Assembly (NCBI RefSeq): GCF_000741165.1
Contig: NZ_JGYN01000004.1
Span: forward strand, 124,001-188,000
Length of the DNA: 64,000 nucleotides
From: Bifidobacterium biavatii DSM 23969
GTDB taxonomy: Bacteria > Actinomycetota > Actinomycetes > Actinomycetales > Bifidobacteriaceae
Direction: 5' to 3'
Shown: positions 50,494 through 60,396 of the stretch, piece by piece
Position numbering within the stretch: position 1 is the first letter of the stretch
Layout: each line of letters opens with the position of its first letter
The notes under the pieces: generated by a model
Seen by the model: the letters and a program-made list of their open reading frames with translations, nothing else
Databases searched by the model: none
Told to the model about the DNA's origin: nothing
Program-made: the position numbers and the translations under genes

Positions 50494-50727
50494 ATGGAGG
50501 CCGGAGTTGTAGGTCGGTCGGGAAGCCGGCAGGCCGCAACGAAGCGCCGCGGTTGTGAGAACCATGCGCAACGCCTCCATATAACTTCATCCGGCAGCAA
50601 CAGAGGTGGCACCATACAGACGCGCACAGGGCGGTGCGCAACGAACGATATGTACGAGCAGATGTATCATGAGAACCTCCTTTCAGCAGAGGGCCCGCAC
50701 GGAACGAACCGTGCGGGCCCTTGTTTG
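50494..50727 (+). ncRNA. possible structured RNA or leader, class unknown
   Basis: A TATACT box (50483-50488) is followed by a roughly 235-base segment ending in a strong terminator. ATGGAGGC (50494-50501) pairs with GCCTCCAT (50573-50580), closing an 87-base domain. A T-box-like string AGAGGTGGCACC lies at 50602-50613 and a hairpin GCGCAC/GTGCGC at 50622-50639. The terminator GGGCCCGCACGG/CCGTGCGGGCCC at 50691-50720 is followed by TTGTTTG. It could be a free small RNA, or a leader for threonine aldolase 270 bp further on. T-box identity is not secure: no convincing specifier loop is seen. The rest of 50248-50995 has no supported gene. Confidence 0.45.
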
Positions 50728-50995
50728 TCCCCGACCTTTTCTTCCGCATATGCGACTGCGACGATCGTTCGATCCTCGCTCGGCAACAGTCGGAACGCGG
50801 CCGCGGCATCACATGACCACCTCACGCAACGGAACATCACGGCGACCACCGCGACGACGAGCGGCCTCACGGACGACGGCGGCATCGCGCGGTAGACTCG
50901 CCTTCGTCATGCAGGCATGCCTTTTGTCATGCAGGCATTCCCGCCGTACGACAGACCGCCGTGCAACAGACGCGGCACAATCCAAGGAGCCAACC

Positions 50996-52033
50996 ATGCT
51001 GTCCTTCGAAAACGACTATTCCTGCGGGGCAACCCCAGAAATCCTCGCCCGACTCGCCGAAGCGAACACGACCACGTTCCCCGGCTACGGTTCGGACGAT
51101 ATCTGCGCGTCCGCCAAGGCGAAAATCCGCGAAGCGTGCGGCGCGCCGGACGCCGACGTGTGGTTCCTGGTCGGCGGCACACAGACCAACCAGACCATCA
51201 TCGACGCAATCACCCCGCCGTACGCGGGCGTCGTCGCGGCCGCGACCGGGCACGTCAACGTGCACGAGGCCGGCGCGATCGAGGCAAGCGGGCACAAGGT
51301 GCTCACACTCCCCCATCACGACGGCAAGATCGACGCGAAGGAGCTCAACGAATACTGCGCCACGTTCTACGCCGACGCAAACTACGAGCACATGGTCTTC
51401 CCCGGCTGCGTCTACGTATCGCAGGCCACCGAATACGGCACGCTGTACACCAAGGCCGAGCTCGAGGCCATCGCCGAGATCTGCCACGCCTACCACATGC
51501 CGCTGTTCGTGGACGGCGCGCGGCTCGGCTACGCGATAACCGCGACCGGCAACGACGTGACGCTCGAGGATCTCGCGCGCATCGCCGACGTGTTTTATAT
51601 CGGCGGTACCAAGGTGGGCGCGCTGTTCGGCGAGGCTGTCGTGTTCACGCATCACGGCGACTATTCCGACACGCCGAAGCATTTCCTCACGCTCATCAAG
51701 CAGCACGGCGCGCTGCTGGCCAAGGGCTGGCTGCTGGGGCTCCAGTTCGACACGCTGTTCACCGATGACCTGTACATGCGCATCGCCCGCCACGCGAACG
51801 AGGCAGCCGACCGCATCCGCGCGACGCTGCGGGACAAGGGCTACACGCTGACGTTCGAAGCGCCGACGAACCAGATCTTCATCACGCTCGACGAGCCGAC
51901 GCGCGAACGCCTCGAAGAGCACGTGCGTCTCGGCTTCATGGAACGCGCCGACGAAACGCACACCGTCATGCGTATCTGCACAAGCTGGCACACCACCGAC
52001 GATCAGGTCGAGGAGCTGCTCGCGCTGCTGTAG
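50996..52033 (+). CDS. low-specificity L-threonine aldolase-like PLP enzyme
   Basis: The 345-residue protein belongs to the beta-eliminating lyase/threonine aldolase group: FENDYSCGATPEILARL, FLVGGTQTNQTIID, HVNVHEAGAIEASGHKVL, FVDGARLGYA and the PLP lysine in YIGGTKVGALFGEAV (about residue 205). It would cleave threonine to glycine and acetaldehyde. AAGGAG seven bases upstream fixes MLSFENDY; a longer open frame upstream is rejected. A possible structured RNA with its own terminator lies 270 bp upstream. Confidence 0.88.
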   Translation: MLSFENDYSCGATPEILARLAEANTTTFPGYGSDDICASAKAKIREACGAPDADVWFLVGGTQTNQTIIDAITPPYAGVVAAATGHVNVHEAGAIEASGHKVLTLPHHDGKIDAKELNEYCATFYADANYEHMVFPGCVYVSQATEYGTLYTKAELEAIAEICHAYHMPLFVDGARLGYAITATGNDVTLEDLARIADVFYIGGTKVGALFGEAVVFTHHGDYSDTPKHFLTLIKQHGALLAKGWLLGLQFDTLFTDDLYMRIARHANEAADRIRATLRDKGYTLTFEAPTNQIFITLDEPTRERLEEHVRLGFMERADETHTVMRICTSWHTTDDQVEELLALL

Positions 52034-52042
52034 TCAGGGAAA

Positions 52043-52254
52043 GTTCGACGATCGAGAGGCTGATTGGGCGCATTGCATAGGTCGGTTCGACGATCGAGAG
52101 GCAGCCGTTCGATCACAACGGGTGTATCAAACCGCGCTATCCGCGAAATATCAAGGGAGCATCGGACGTTCACGCCGACTGGTCATGAAAGATAGCCTCT
52201 CAATCGTTCAACCGACCTAGGCAGGAGTCGATATCAGCCTCTCAATCGTCAAAC
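52043..52254. repeat. nested inverted repeat
   Basis: Outer arms 52043-52064 and 52233-52254 (22 bp, each with GA[C]GAT, GAGAGGCTGAT) and inner arms 52078-52102 and 52195-52219 (25 bp, TAGGTCGGTT...GAGAGGC) match in inverted order with few mismatches. A 92-bp core holds no gene. Outer and inner arms are themselves related, so the unit was duplicated. It separates the convergent threonine aldolase and glycosyltransferase genes. Confidence 0.7.
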
Positions 52255-52295
52255 TCCGGTTGACGTCCGGACAAATTCCACGTCGGATGATGCAA

Positions 52296-53483
52296 TCAGG
52301 CATCCACGATGGCCTCACGTTCCATATCCACGAACTTGGCGACGGACGCTTCGACCGAATAATGCTCCTTCGTGTGCGCGGCGTAGCGCGCACCCCACTC
52401 AGACAGTTCGTCCGGATGGTCGATCCACCAGTCGATGCGCTGCGCAAGCGCAGCCGCGTCGCGCACGGGGAACAGCGATTCGTCAAGCAGCGCGAACTGG
52501 CCGGCGGCACTCAGTTCGGACGAAGCGATCACCGGCACGAGGCCCGAGGCCATGCCCTCGATCACGCTCAATGATTCGATGTCCACGATCGAGGGATGCA
52601 CAAACAGATCGCAGGAGCGCAGCAAAGCCGGCATGTCGTCGTTCCTATGGAAGCCGATCGACGCAGGCCGGCTGAGCAGCATTTTCGCGCGCAAACGCAA
52701 ATACCGTTGCAGCGGTCCGGTGCCGCAGATCGTCAGCTCGATGTCCTTGGCGTGACGGCAGCGGGCAATCGCCTTGATGAGCGTGATGTGGTCCTTCTCG
52801 TGCGTAAGTCGCCCGGACGCGACGATGCGGAACGGCACGGGCGCCGGTTCGCCGGGTTTGCGCTGCGTCTTCGGCGTGAATCGCGCCGTATAGCCGTTGG
52901 AGATCACGTGCAGCTTGGCTTTGTAGCCGTGAGCGCGCAGCTGGCCAGCGATCATTTCTGTGGGCGTGTGGATGTGATCGATGCCGCCGTACAGCCATGT
53001 TTTGAACAGCCAGTACAGGAAACCGGAAATGCCCGGCACGTATTTGAGCGGCCCGGCCGAATAGGTGACGTTTTCCGGCTGCAGGTGGAATCCGGCGGTG
53101 ACCGGAATGCCCATCGCGCGTGCAGCCCGGGCGGCATGGCGGCCGAATCGGAACGGCAGATAAATGTGGACGACGTCCACGCCGCGGAATGCGGTGCGGA
53201 ACAGGGTTTCGCTGGGTTCGGCGAACTGCATCTGCTGTTTGGCGGCCACCCACGAGACGAGCGGCACGCGGCTGACGCGCGCCGGATATTCGGGCGCGCC
53301 GATGCCGACAAGCCGCACGTGGTGGCCCTGACGTTCGAGTTCGTGCGCGTATTGCAGTGCCGAATTGGACGTGCCGTTGCCCTTGTTGCCGATCGTGTCC
53401 ATGACGAGCGCGATGGTCAGCGGACGGTCGATCCGCGGTTCCTTCTCTCCGGCGGCGACGCCGTCTTCCCTGTTTTCGAGCAT
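52296..53483 (-). CDS. GT4-family glycosyltransferase
   Basis: The 395-residue protein has the GT-B fold: N-terminal half with DTIGNKGNGTSNSALQYA and VDVVHIYLPF, C-terminal half with IVASGRLTHEKDHITLIKAIA, LTICGTGPLQRYLR and the nucleotide-sugar motif PSIVDIESLSVIEGMASGLVPV (E-x7-E type). It would transfer a sugar to a lipid or other acceptor at the inner face of the membrane; two hydrophobic stretches in the middle (GISGFLYWLFKTWLYGG) may help it attach. The acceptor is unknown. It is divergent from purT with about 57 bp between. Confidence 0.85.
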   Translation of the reverse strand: MLENREDGVAAGEKEPRIDRPLTIALVMDTIGNKGNGTSNSALQYAHELERQGHHVRLVGIGAPEYPARVSRVPLVSWVAAKQQMQFAEPSETLFRTAFRGVDVVHIYLPFRFGRHAARAARAMGIPVTAGFHLQPENVTYSAGPLKYVPGISGFLYWLFKTWLYGGIDHIHTPTEMIAGQLRAHGYKAKLHVISNGYTARFTPKTQRKPGEPAPVPFRIVASGRLTHEKDHITLIKAIARCRHAKDIELTICGTGPLQRYLRLRAKMLLSRPASIGFHRNDDMPALLRSCDLFVHPSIVDIESLSVIEGMASGLVPVIASSELSAAGQFALLDESLFPVRDAAALAQRIDWWIDHPDELSEWGARYAAHTKEHYSVEASVAKFVDMEREAIVDA

Positions 53484-53540
53484 TGTCCCATCCTATCGCC
53501 GTCGTCGGCCGTATCGTCCCTCGATGGCACAATGAGGGGC

Positions 53541-54830
53541 ATGAGTGATATGAACGTTTCCCCGGTTTCCGCATCTTCTTCCCCTGCCGGCCGCACGCTC
53601 GGCACGCCGCTGGGCGCGCATCCGACGCGTGTGCTGTTCCTCGGCGCGGGCGAGCTCGGCAAGGAGGTCACGATCGAGCTGATGCGTCTTGGCGCGTGGG
53701 TGTGCGCGGCCGATTCGTACGCCGGTGCCCCCGCGCAGCAGGTGGCGCACGAATGCCGCGTGCTTGACATGGCGAACGCGGAGCAGCTGCGCGCCTTGTT
53801 CGACGAGGTCAGGCCGGACATCATTGTGCCGGAGGTCGAGGCGATCGCCACGGGCGAGTTGGCCGCGGCGGCCGCGCGCGGCATTCAGGTGGTGCCGAGC
53901 GCCGAGATTGCAGCGATCTGCATGGATCGCGAGCGCCTGCGCGTGATCGCGCACGAGGAGCTGGGTTTGCCGACCACGCCGTACCGGTTCGCCGGCTCGC
54001 TTGAGGAGCTGCGTGCGGGAGCCGCCGAGGTCGGCTATCCGTGCGTGGTCAAGCCGATCATGAGCTCGTCCGGTCACGGCCAGTCGGTCGTGCGTTCGAC
54101 GGATGCGATCGACGCCGCGTGGACGGAGGCGCAGGAGGGTCGCCGCGCGTCCGGCGAGGGCGACGTGTCGCGCGTGATCGTCGAAGCGCTTGCGCCGCTT
54201 GACTATGAGCTGACGGTGCTGACGGTGAGCTCGTCGGCCGGAATCGTGACGTGCGCGCCGATTGGTCAGCGTCAGGAGTCGGGTGATTACCGCGAGTCGT
54301 GGCAGCCGGCCGCGACGGATGCCGGCGTGCTGGAAACGGCGCAGTCGATCGCCCGCCGTGCGGTCGAGGGGCTCGTGGCGAAGGCCACGGCGACCGGAGA
54401 GCATGGCTGGGGCGTGTTCGGCGTGGAATTGTTCGTGCTGACGGACGGTTCGGTACTGTTCAACGAGGTGTCGCCGCGCCCACACGATACGGGCATGGTG
54501 ACGATGATCTCACAGCGTTTGAGCGAATTCGCGTTGCACGCGCGTGCGATTCTCGGCCTGCCGGTGACGGCCGGCCATGTGGCGCTGTCGATGCCGGCCG
54601 GCGCGGTGGCGGCGAGCCATGCGATCGTCGTGTCGGGCGACGGCGAGGCGGAATTTGCGAATGTGCCGGCCGCGCTGGCCGAGCCGGATACCGATCTGCG
54701 CATCTTCGCCAAGCCGGAGGTGCACGGTCATCGTCGCATGGCAGTCGCGCTGGCGATCGGCTCGTCCGCGGACGACGCGCGCGCCAAGGCGGCCCGTGTT
54801 GCGGACGCGCTTGACATCACCGTGCGATAG
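53541..54830 (+). CDS. purT: formate-dependent phosphoribosylglycinamide formyltransferase
   Basis: The 429-residue ATP-grasp enzyme has LFLGAGELGKEVTIELMRLG, VPEVEAIATGEL, YPCVVKPIMSSSGHGQSVV, GVFGVELFVLTDGSVLFNEVSPRPHDTGMVT and FAKPEVHGHRRMAVALA, all typical of PurT. It makes formyl-GAR directly from formate and ATP, unlike folate-dependent PurN. The start is uncertain among ATGs at 53532, 53541 and 53550; the GAGGGG site lies best placed for 53550. A strong terminator follows. A formate-channel gene lies 5.6 kb away. Confidence 0.93.
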   Translation: MSDMNVSPVSASSSPAGRTLGTPLGAHPTRVLFLGAGELGKEVTIELMRLGAWVCAADSYAGAPAQQVAHECRVLDMANAEQLRALFDEVRPDIIVPEVEAIATGELAAAAARGIQVVPSAEIAAICMDRERLRVIAHEELGLPTTPYRFAGSLEELRAGAAEVGYPCVVKPIMSSSGHGQSVVRSTDAIDAAWTEAQEGRRASGEGDVSRVIVEALAPLDYELTVLTVSSSAGIVTCAPIGQRQESGDYRESWQPAATDAGVLETAQSIARRAVEGLVAKATATGEHGWGVFGVELFVLTDGSVLFNEVSPRPHDTGMVTMISQRLSEFALHARAILGLPVTAGHVALSMPAGAVAASHAIVVSGDGEAEFANVPAALAEPDTDLRIFAKPEVHGHRRMAVALAIGSSADDARAKAARVADALDITVR

Positions 54831-54885
54831 CACGTTGCCGGTACGCGGGTGCCAATTCGCCGCGCATTCCGCTGTTGCGTGAGCC

Positions 54886-54930
54886 GGGCCGTGCATGTCA
54901 TGAAAGATATGACATGCACGGCCCCGTTTC
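54886..54930 (+). terminator. rho-independent terminator of purT
   Basis: A perfect 16-bp stem (GGGCCGTGCATGTCAT with ATGACATGCACGGCCC, seven-base loop) is followed by CGTTTC. Confidence 0.8.
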
Positions 54931-55009
54931 GTTTCCGGGCGGGACAATGGTTGCAGGGCGGTGTCTGCCACGGCGGGCCGTCGAAGCCCGTTGAAGAAGG
55001 AGGCCGATC

Positions 55010-55474
55010 ATGGCTGCGAAACGGCGCATCATACTCATCATCGGCATTGCGATCGTCGTCGTGCTGGCGTGCGCGATCGCCGTGAGCGGACAGAATCGGT
55101 CCGTTTCAACCGGCAGCGACGTCGCGGCGAACTGTGCGATCAGCTATGCGAAGTCGTACGATTCCGCACAGGCGTATCTTGACGACGTCCATCCCGATCT
55201 GGTCGCCAAGGCGACGCTCGGCGAGCCTGCATTGTCGTGGTCGGGCAACGCCGTCACGTTCACCGCGCACCTGCTGGATGTGAAGGCCGGCACCTATCAG
55301 GCTGGCGACGACGTGAAACTCCGCTTTGCATGCAATTCGGTCGCATCGTTCATGCCGGACGGCTACCGTACCGGCGACACAGTGATCGTACTCGCCAACG
55401 GCGGCACGCTGCGGCAGCCCGAAAGCGTATGGCCGTTTGATGAGCAAACGTACGATTCGCTGACCGTGGATTAA
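55010..55474 (+). CDS. small membrane-anchored extracellular protein, unknown function
   Basis: The 154-residue protein has a basic start (MAAKRR) and one hydrophobic segment (residues 7-26, IILIIGIAIVVVLACAIAVS). About 125 mostly polar residues follow that should lie outside. The cysteine inside the hydrophobic stretch is not in a convincing lipobox, and two more cysteines (about 42 and 107) could form a disulphide. No family was recognised. AAGGAGG lies before the ATG. It stands alone between purT and purC. Confidence 0.65.
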   Translation: MAAKRRIILIIGIAIVVVLACAIAVSGQNRSVSTGSDVAANCAISYAKSYDSAQAYLDDVHPDLVAKATLGEPALSWSGNAVTFTAHLLDVKAGTYQAGDDVKLRFACNSVASFMPDGYRTGDTVIVLANGGTLRQPESVWPFDEQTYDSLTVD

Positions 55475-55629
55475 CCCGTGGATCGTCTGCTCTCATCGCG
55501 TGCCGGCGCGCGTGCATGTGACGAGAACAGCCGGCGCCATGCCACTCCGAAACAGCCCGCTTGTAGCCCTTTATTGGTACCCTTTTACCGTTAGTTCACC
55601 CAGAAATTCCGCTGATTTGAAAGGCGATC

Positions 55630-56379
55630 ATGGAGAAACTGGAAAAGCTCTACGAGGGCAAGGCCAAGCAGCTGTACGCAACCGACGACCCGGAGATCCT
55701 GTGGGTCGAGTACAAGAACACCGCAACGGCGGGCGACGGCGAGAAGAAGGAGGACTTCACCGGCAAGGGTCGTCTGAACAACCTCATCACCACCATTATC
55801 TTCGACCTGCTCAAGGCCCGCGGCATCGACAGCCACCTCGTCAAGCGCGTGAACGACACCGCCCAGCTGGTGCGCAAGATGGACATGTTCCCGCTCGAGA
55901 TCGTGCTGCGTAACACCGCCGCCGGCCACTTCTGCTCGCGCCTCGGCGTCGAGGAGGGCCTGCCGCTCAAGGAGCCGGTGCTCGAGTACTTCCTCAAGAA
56001 CGACGACCTGCATGACCCGTTCGTGAACGACGACGACCTCGTGGCGCTCGGCGTGTGCACGCGCGAGGATCTCGCCGAGATCGCTCCGCTGGCCCGCCGC
56101 ATCAACGAGGCACTCATCGACATCTTCGCGAAGATCGACGTCAAGCTCGTCGACTTCAAGATCGAGATGGGCCGCGCCTCTGACGGCACGCTGCTGCTGG
56201 CCGACGAGATCACGCCGGATTCCTGCCGCCTGTGGGACCAGCGCGACCACTCCGGCAAGGTCGAGCACCTCGACAAGGACCTGTTCCGCCGCGGTCTCGG
56301 CTCAATCATCCCGGCCTACGAGGAGATCGAGGGCCGTCTGGCCGAGCTGGCCAAGTCCGAGGGCATCGAAGTCGCCTGA
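55630..56379 (+). CDS. purC: phosphoribosylaminoimidazole-succinocarboxamide synthase
   Basis: A 249-residue PurC of the short type: [64 protein letters not shown] and [17 protein letters not shown]. It condenses CAIR with aspartate, the eighth step of IMP synthesis. AAAGGCGATC precedes the ATG. It is followed after 99 bp by purL, presumably one operon. Confidence 0.97.
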   Translation: MEKLEKLYEGKAKQLYATDDPEILWVEYKNTATAGDGEKKEDFTGKGRLNNLITTIIFDLLKARGIDSHLVKRVNDTAQLVRKMDMFPLEIVLRNTAAGHFCSRLGVEEGLPLKEPVLEYFLKNDDLHDPFVNDDDLVALGVCTREDLAEIAPLARRINEALIDIFAKIDVKLVDFKIEMGRASDGTLLLADEITPDSCRLWDQRDHSGKVEHLDKDLFRRGLGSIIPAYEEIEGRLAELAKSEGIEVA

Positions 56380-56478
56380 CCTTGTTTTCTAGGCTCCCCC
56401 TGATGTCAGAGGGAGCCGATTTTCGTTTTATTTGCGCGTTTATTTGCGATCCTCAAGAGTTTTCAGGAAAGGATTTCC

Positions 56479-59400
56479 ATGGTTTTTCGCGTGTACGTGG
56501 AAAAGAAGCCCGGTTTTGACGTCGAGGCGCAGCAGCTCGCCGGCGAACTGCGCACGATCCTCGGCATGACCGGACTCAAGTCCGTGCGCATCGTGAACCG
56601 CTACGACGTGGAGGGCATCAGCGAGGAGCTGTTCGCCCAGGCCACGCCGACCGTGTTCAGCGAACCGCAGGTCGACAACGTGTCCAACGACCTGCCCGAC
56701 TTCGGCGACGCGAAGGTGTTCGCCACCGAGTTCCTGCCCGGCCAGTTCGACCAGCGCGCCGATTCGGCGAGCGAGTGCATCCAGTTGATCTCGCAGGGCG
56801 AGCGCCCGACCGTCCGCTCCGCCAAGCTGTACGCCCTCGACGGCGAGCTGACCGACTCGGACATGGACGCGATCAAGCGTTACGTGATCAACCCGGTCGA
56901 GGCCCGCGAGGCGAGCCTTGCCGTCAAGGAAACCCTGAAGACCGCCGTGCCGACCCCGGGCAAGGTCGAGGTCATCGCCGGCTTCAACGAGATGGACGCG
57001 GCCGCCGGCCAGAAGTTCATCGACGAGCGCGGACTCGCCATGGATCTGGCGGATCTCGAGTTCTGCCAGAAGTATTTCGCGGCTGAGAAGCGCGAGCCGA
57101 CGATCACCGAGATCAAGGTCATCGACACGTACTGGTCTGATCACTGCCGCCACACGACGTTCGGAACCGAACTGGACGACGTCAAGATCGACGACGCGAC
57201 CGTCAAGGCCGCGTTCAAGCGCTATCTCGAGCTGCGTCACGAGCTGGGCCGCGACGGCAAGCCCGTCTGTCTGATGGATATGGGCACGATCGGCGCGAAG
57301 TGGCTCAAGAAGAACGGCATCCTCACGGGCCTCGACGAGTCCGAGGAGATCAACGCCTGCACCGTCAAGGTCAAGGTGGACGTCAACGGCGAGGATCAGG
57401 ACTGGCTGTTCCTGTTCAAGAACGAGACGCACAACCATCCGACCGAGATCGAGCCGTTCGGCGGCGCGGCCACCTGCATCGGCGGCTGCATCCGCGATCC
57501 CCTGTCGGGCCGCTCCTACGTGTACCAGGCGATGCGCGTCACCGGCGCCGCCGATCCGACCGTGCCGGTCGCCGACACGCTGGAAGGCAAGCTCCCGCAG
57601 CGCAAGCTCGTGACCACCGCAGCCGCCGGCTACAGCTCGTACGGCAACCAGATCGGCCTCGCCACCGGCCAGGTCGACGAGATCTACCATCCGGGCTACG
57701 TGGCCAAGCGCATGGAGGTGGGCGCGGTCGTGGCCGCTACCCCGGCCGATCACGTGCGCCGCGAAACCCCGGCTCCGGGCGACAAGATCATCCTGCTCGG
57801 TGGCCGCACCGGTCGTGATGGCATCGGCGGTGCGACGGGCGCGTCCAAGGCGCACAACGTGGAGTCTCTCGAGCTTGACGGCGCCGAAGTGCAGAAGGGC
57901 AACGCGCCGGTCGAGCGCAAGCTGCAGCGTCTGTTCCGCCGCGGCGACGCGTGCCGTCTGATCAAGCGCTGCAACGACTTCGGCGCGGGCGGCGTGTCCG
58001 TGGCGGTCGGCGAGCTGGCGGACGGCCTGTACGTCGATCTCAACACCGTGCCGAAGAAGTACGAGGGCCTTGACGGCACCGAACTGGCGATTTCCGAATC
58101 GCAGGAGCGCATGGCCGTGGACGTGGCCGCCGAGGACGTGGACGAGTTCCTCGCTACGCCCGCGAGGAGAACCTCGAGGCCACCGTCATCGCGACCGTGA
58201 CCGAGGATCCGCGCATGGTGATGACGTGGAACGGCGACGAAATCGTGAACCTCTCCCGCGAATTCCTCGCCTCCAACGGCGCGTCCAAGCATCAGGTCGT
58301 GCACGTCGAGGCGCAGCAGGCGTACGAGACGCCGGCCGCATGGCGTGAGGGCTCACTTGCGGACCGTCTGCGCGCGGTCGTGACCGATCTCAACGTGGCC
58401 AGCAACAAGGGCCTGTCCGAGCGTTTCGATTCGACGATCGGCGCGGGCACCGTGCTCATGCCGTTCGGCGGCCGCCGTCAGCTCACCCCGAACGAGGCGA
58501 TGGTCGCCAAGTTCCCGGTGTTCGGCGAGACGACCACCGCCTCCGCCATGGCGTGGGGCTTCAACCCGTACATCATGAGCGCGAACCAGTTCACCGGCGC
58601 CTACCTGTCGGTGGTCGAGTCGCTCGCCAAGCTCGTGGCCGCCGGCTTCGAGCATGAGAAGGCGTATCTGAGCTTCCAAGAGTACTTCGAGAAGCTGCGC
58701 GACGAGCCGGAACGCTGGGGCAAGCCGACCGCCGCCGTGCTCGGCGCGCTCATGGCGCAGATCGACCTTGGCGCCGGCGCGATCGGCGGTAAGGATTCAA
58801 TGTCCGGCACGTTCGAGCATCTCGACGTGCCGCCGACCCTGATCTCCTTCGCCGTGGCCGTGGGCAACATGAAGCGCGCCACGTCGCCGGAGTTCAAGGG
58901 CGCCGACCATCGCGTCGTGCGCATCGCGCCGCGCTATCTCGCGGACGGCATCACACCGGACAAGGATGCGCTGCTCGAGGCGTTCTCGATCGTCGAGGAG
59001 CTCGTCGACTTCCACGACGCGCTGGCCGTGTCCACGCCGGGTTACGGCGCGACGGCCGAGGCGCTGTTCAAGATGACGCTCGGCAACCGCATCGGCGTGT
59101 CGCTCAACGATTCGATCGCCGCGGACGACCTGTTCACGCCGGCGTACGGCTCGTTCATCATCGAGCTTGCGGACGACGCGAAGCTGCCGGCCGCGTCCAA
59201 CCTCGTCGAAATCGGCGAGATCGGCACGACGACCGCCGCATACGAGCTGCGCGCCGCGGGCGAGACGCTTGATCTGGATGCGATCCAGGAGGCGTGGGAG
59301 TCCGGCATCGAATCCGTGTTCCCGTACCGTTCCAAGGGTGCCGATAAGGGCGCGACCGTCGAGACGGTCACGTTCGAGACGCCGAAGAAGACCGTGTACG

Positions 59401-60218
59401 TGGGCGCTCCGGTCGCCAAGCCGCACGTCGTGATCCCGGTGTTCCCGGGCAACAACTGCGAGTACGATTCGGCCGCCGCGTTCGAACGCGCGGGCGCGGA
59501 CGTGTCGACGCTGATCGTGAACAACCTCACGCCGGCCGCCGTTGCCGAGTCGACGCAGGCGCTGGTCGAGGAGATCAACAAGAGCCAGATCGTGATGATC
59601 CCGGGCGGTTTCTCGGGCGGCGACGAGCCGGACGGTTCCGCGAAGTTCATCACCGCGTTCTTCCGCGCCCCGGCCGTCACCGAGGCCGTGCGCGACCTGC
59701 TCAAGAACCGCGACGGCCTGATGCTCGGCATCTGCAACGGCTTCCAGGCACTCATCAAGCTGGGTCTGGTGCCGTACGGCGACATCGTGCCGATGACCGA
59801 AGAGTGCCCGACGCTGACGTTCAACACGATCGGCCGCCACCAGAGCCGTCTCGTGCGCACGCGCGTCGCGTCGAACCTGTCCCCGTGGCTGGCGAAGACT
59901 TCCGTCGGCGACATCCACACGGTCGCGATCTCCCACGGCGAGGGCCGTTTCGTCGCGTCCGAGCCGGTGCTCGACCTGCTCAAGACCAATGGCCAGATCG
60001 CCACGCAGTACGTGGACGAGTCCGGCGTGCCCGGCATGGATCTCGACGTGAACCCGAACGGTTCGCTGCTCGCGATCGAGGGCATCACCAGCCCGGACGG
60101 CCGCGTGTTCGGCAAGATGGGCCACTCGGAGCGTTCCGGCAACGGTCTGTACGTGAACGTGCCCGGCAACAAGTACCAGCCGCTGTTCGAGGCCGGCGTC
60201 GAATACTTCGCCGCCTGA
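56479..60218 (+). pseudogene. purL: phosphoribosylformylglycinamidine synthase, broken by one frameshift in this sequence
   Basis: Two adjacent frames together give a large single-chain PurL of about 1,246 residues. The first frame (56479-58200) covers the PurS-like start, linker and first half of the synthase core with DTYWSDHCRHTTF and NETHNHPTEIEPFGGAATCIGG. The second frame (to 60218) carries the rest of the core and the C-terminal glutaminase with NNCEYDSA and GICNGFQALIKLG (Cys near codon 1084). Adding one base between 58154 and 58155 restores LAYAREENLEATVIATVTEDP. There are no other lesions. GGAAAGG lies before the ATG. Because purC, purT and every other residue look intact, a sequencing error or a very recent mutation is more likely than old decay. 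Confidence 0.9.
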
Positions 60219-60259
60219 TCCTCGATGCGCTGATCTGACCGGTTGAACGGTCAGGCCGA

Positions 60260-60300
60260 TACGAAAAAAGCTCCCGTATTGTTCGGGAGCTTTTTTCGTA
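60260..60300. terminator. bidirectional terminator between purL and the FNT gene
   Basis: TACGAAAAAAGCTCCCG pairs perfectly with CGGGAGCTTTTTTCGTA around seven bases; A-runs and T-runs on both sides serve both converging genes. Confidence 0.9.
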
Positions 60301-60396
60301 TGGTTACGCGCGAAACGCAATGGAGTTGAACAACGCGGTTGCACGAACCTCAAGAACACGCGTTTTTGTCTGCTTGCGGTTCAATCCCCTGTAGTC

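Noticed and set aside
50494-50727. Naming the structured RNA a T-box riboswitch outright
   Set aside because: Only the short TGGCACC-like string fits; no convincing specifier loop or antiterminator pairing was found, and the next gene is 270 bp away.
50441-50895. Small open frames between tRNA-His and threonine aldolase
   Set aside because: Frames exist on both strands but cross the promoter, stem and terminator signals, and their proteins show no family or convincing start.
55010-55474. Lipoprotein
   Set aside because: The cysteine sits inside the hydrophobic stretch (LACAIAVS) without a proper lipobox context, so a simple membrane anchor is more likely.
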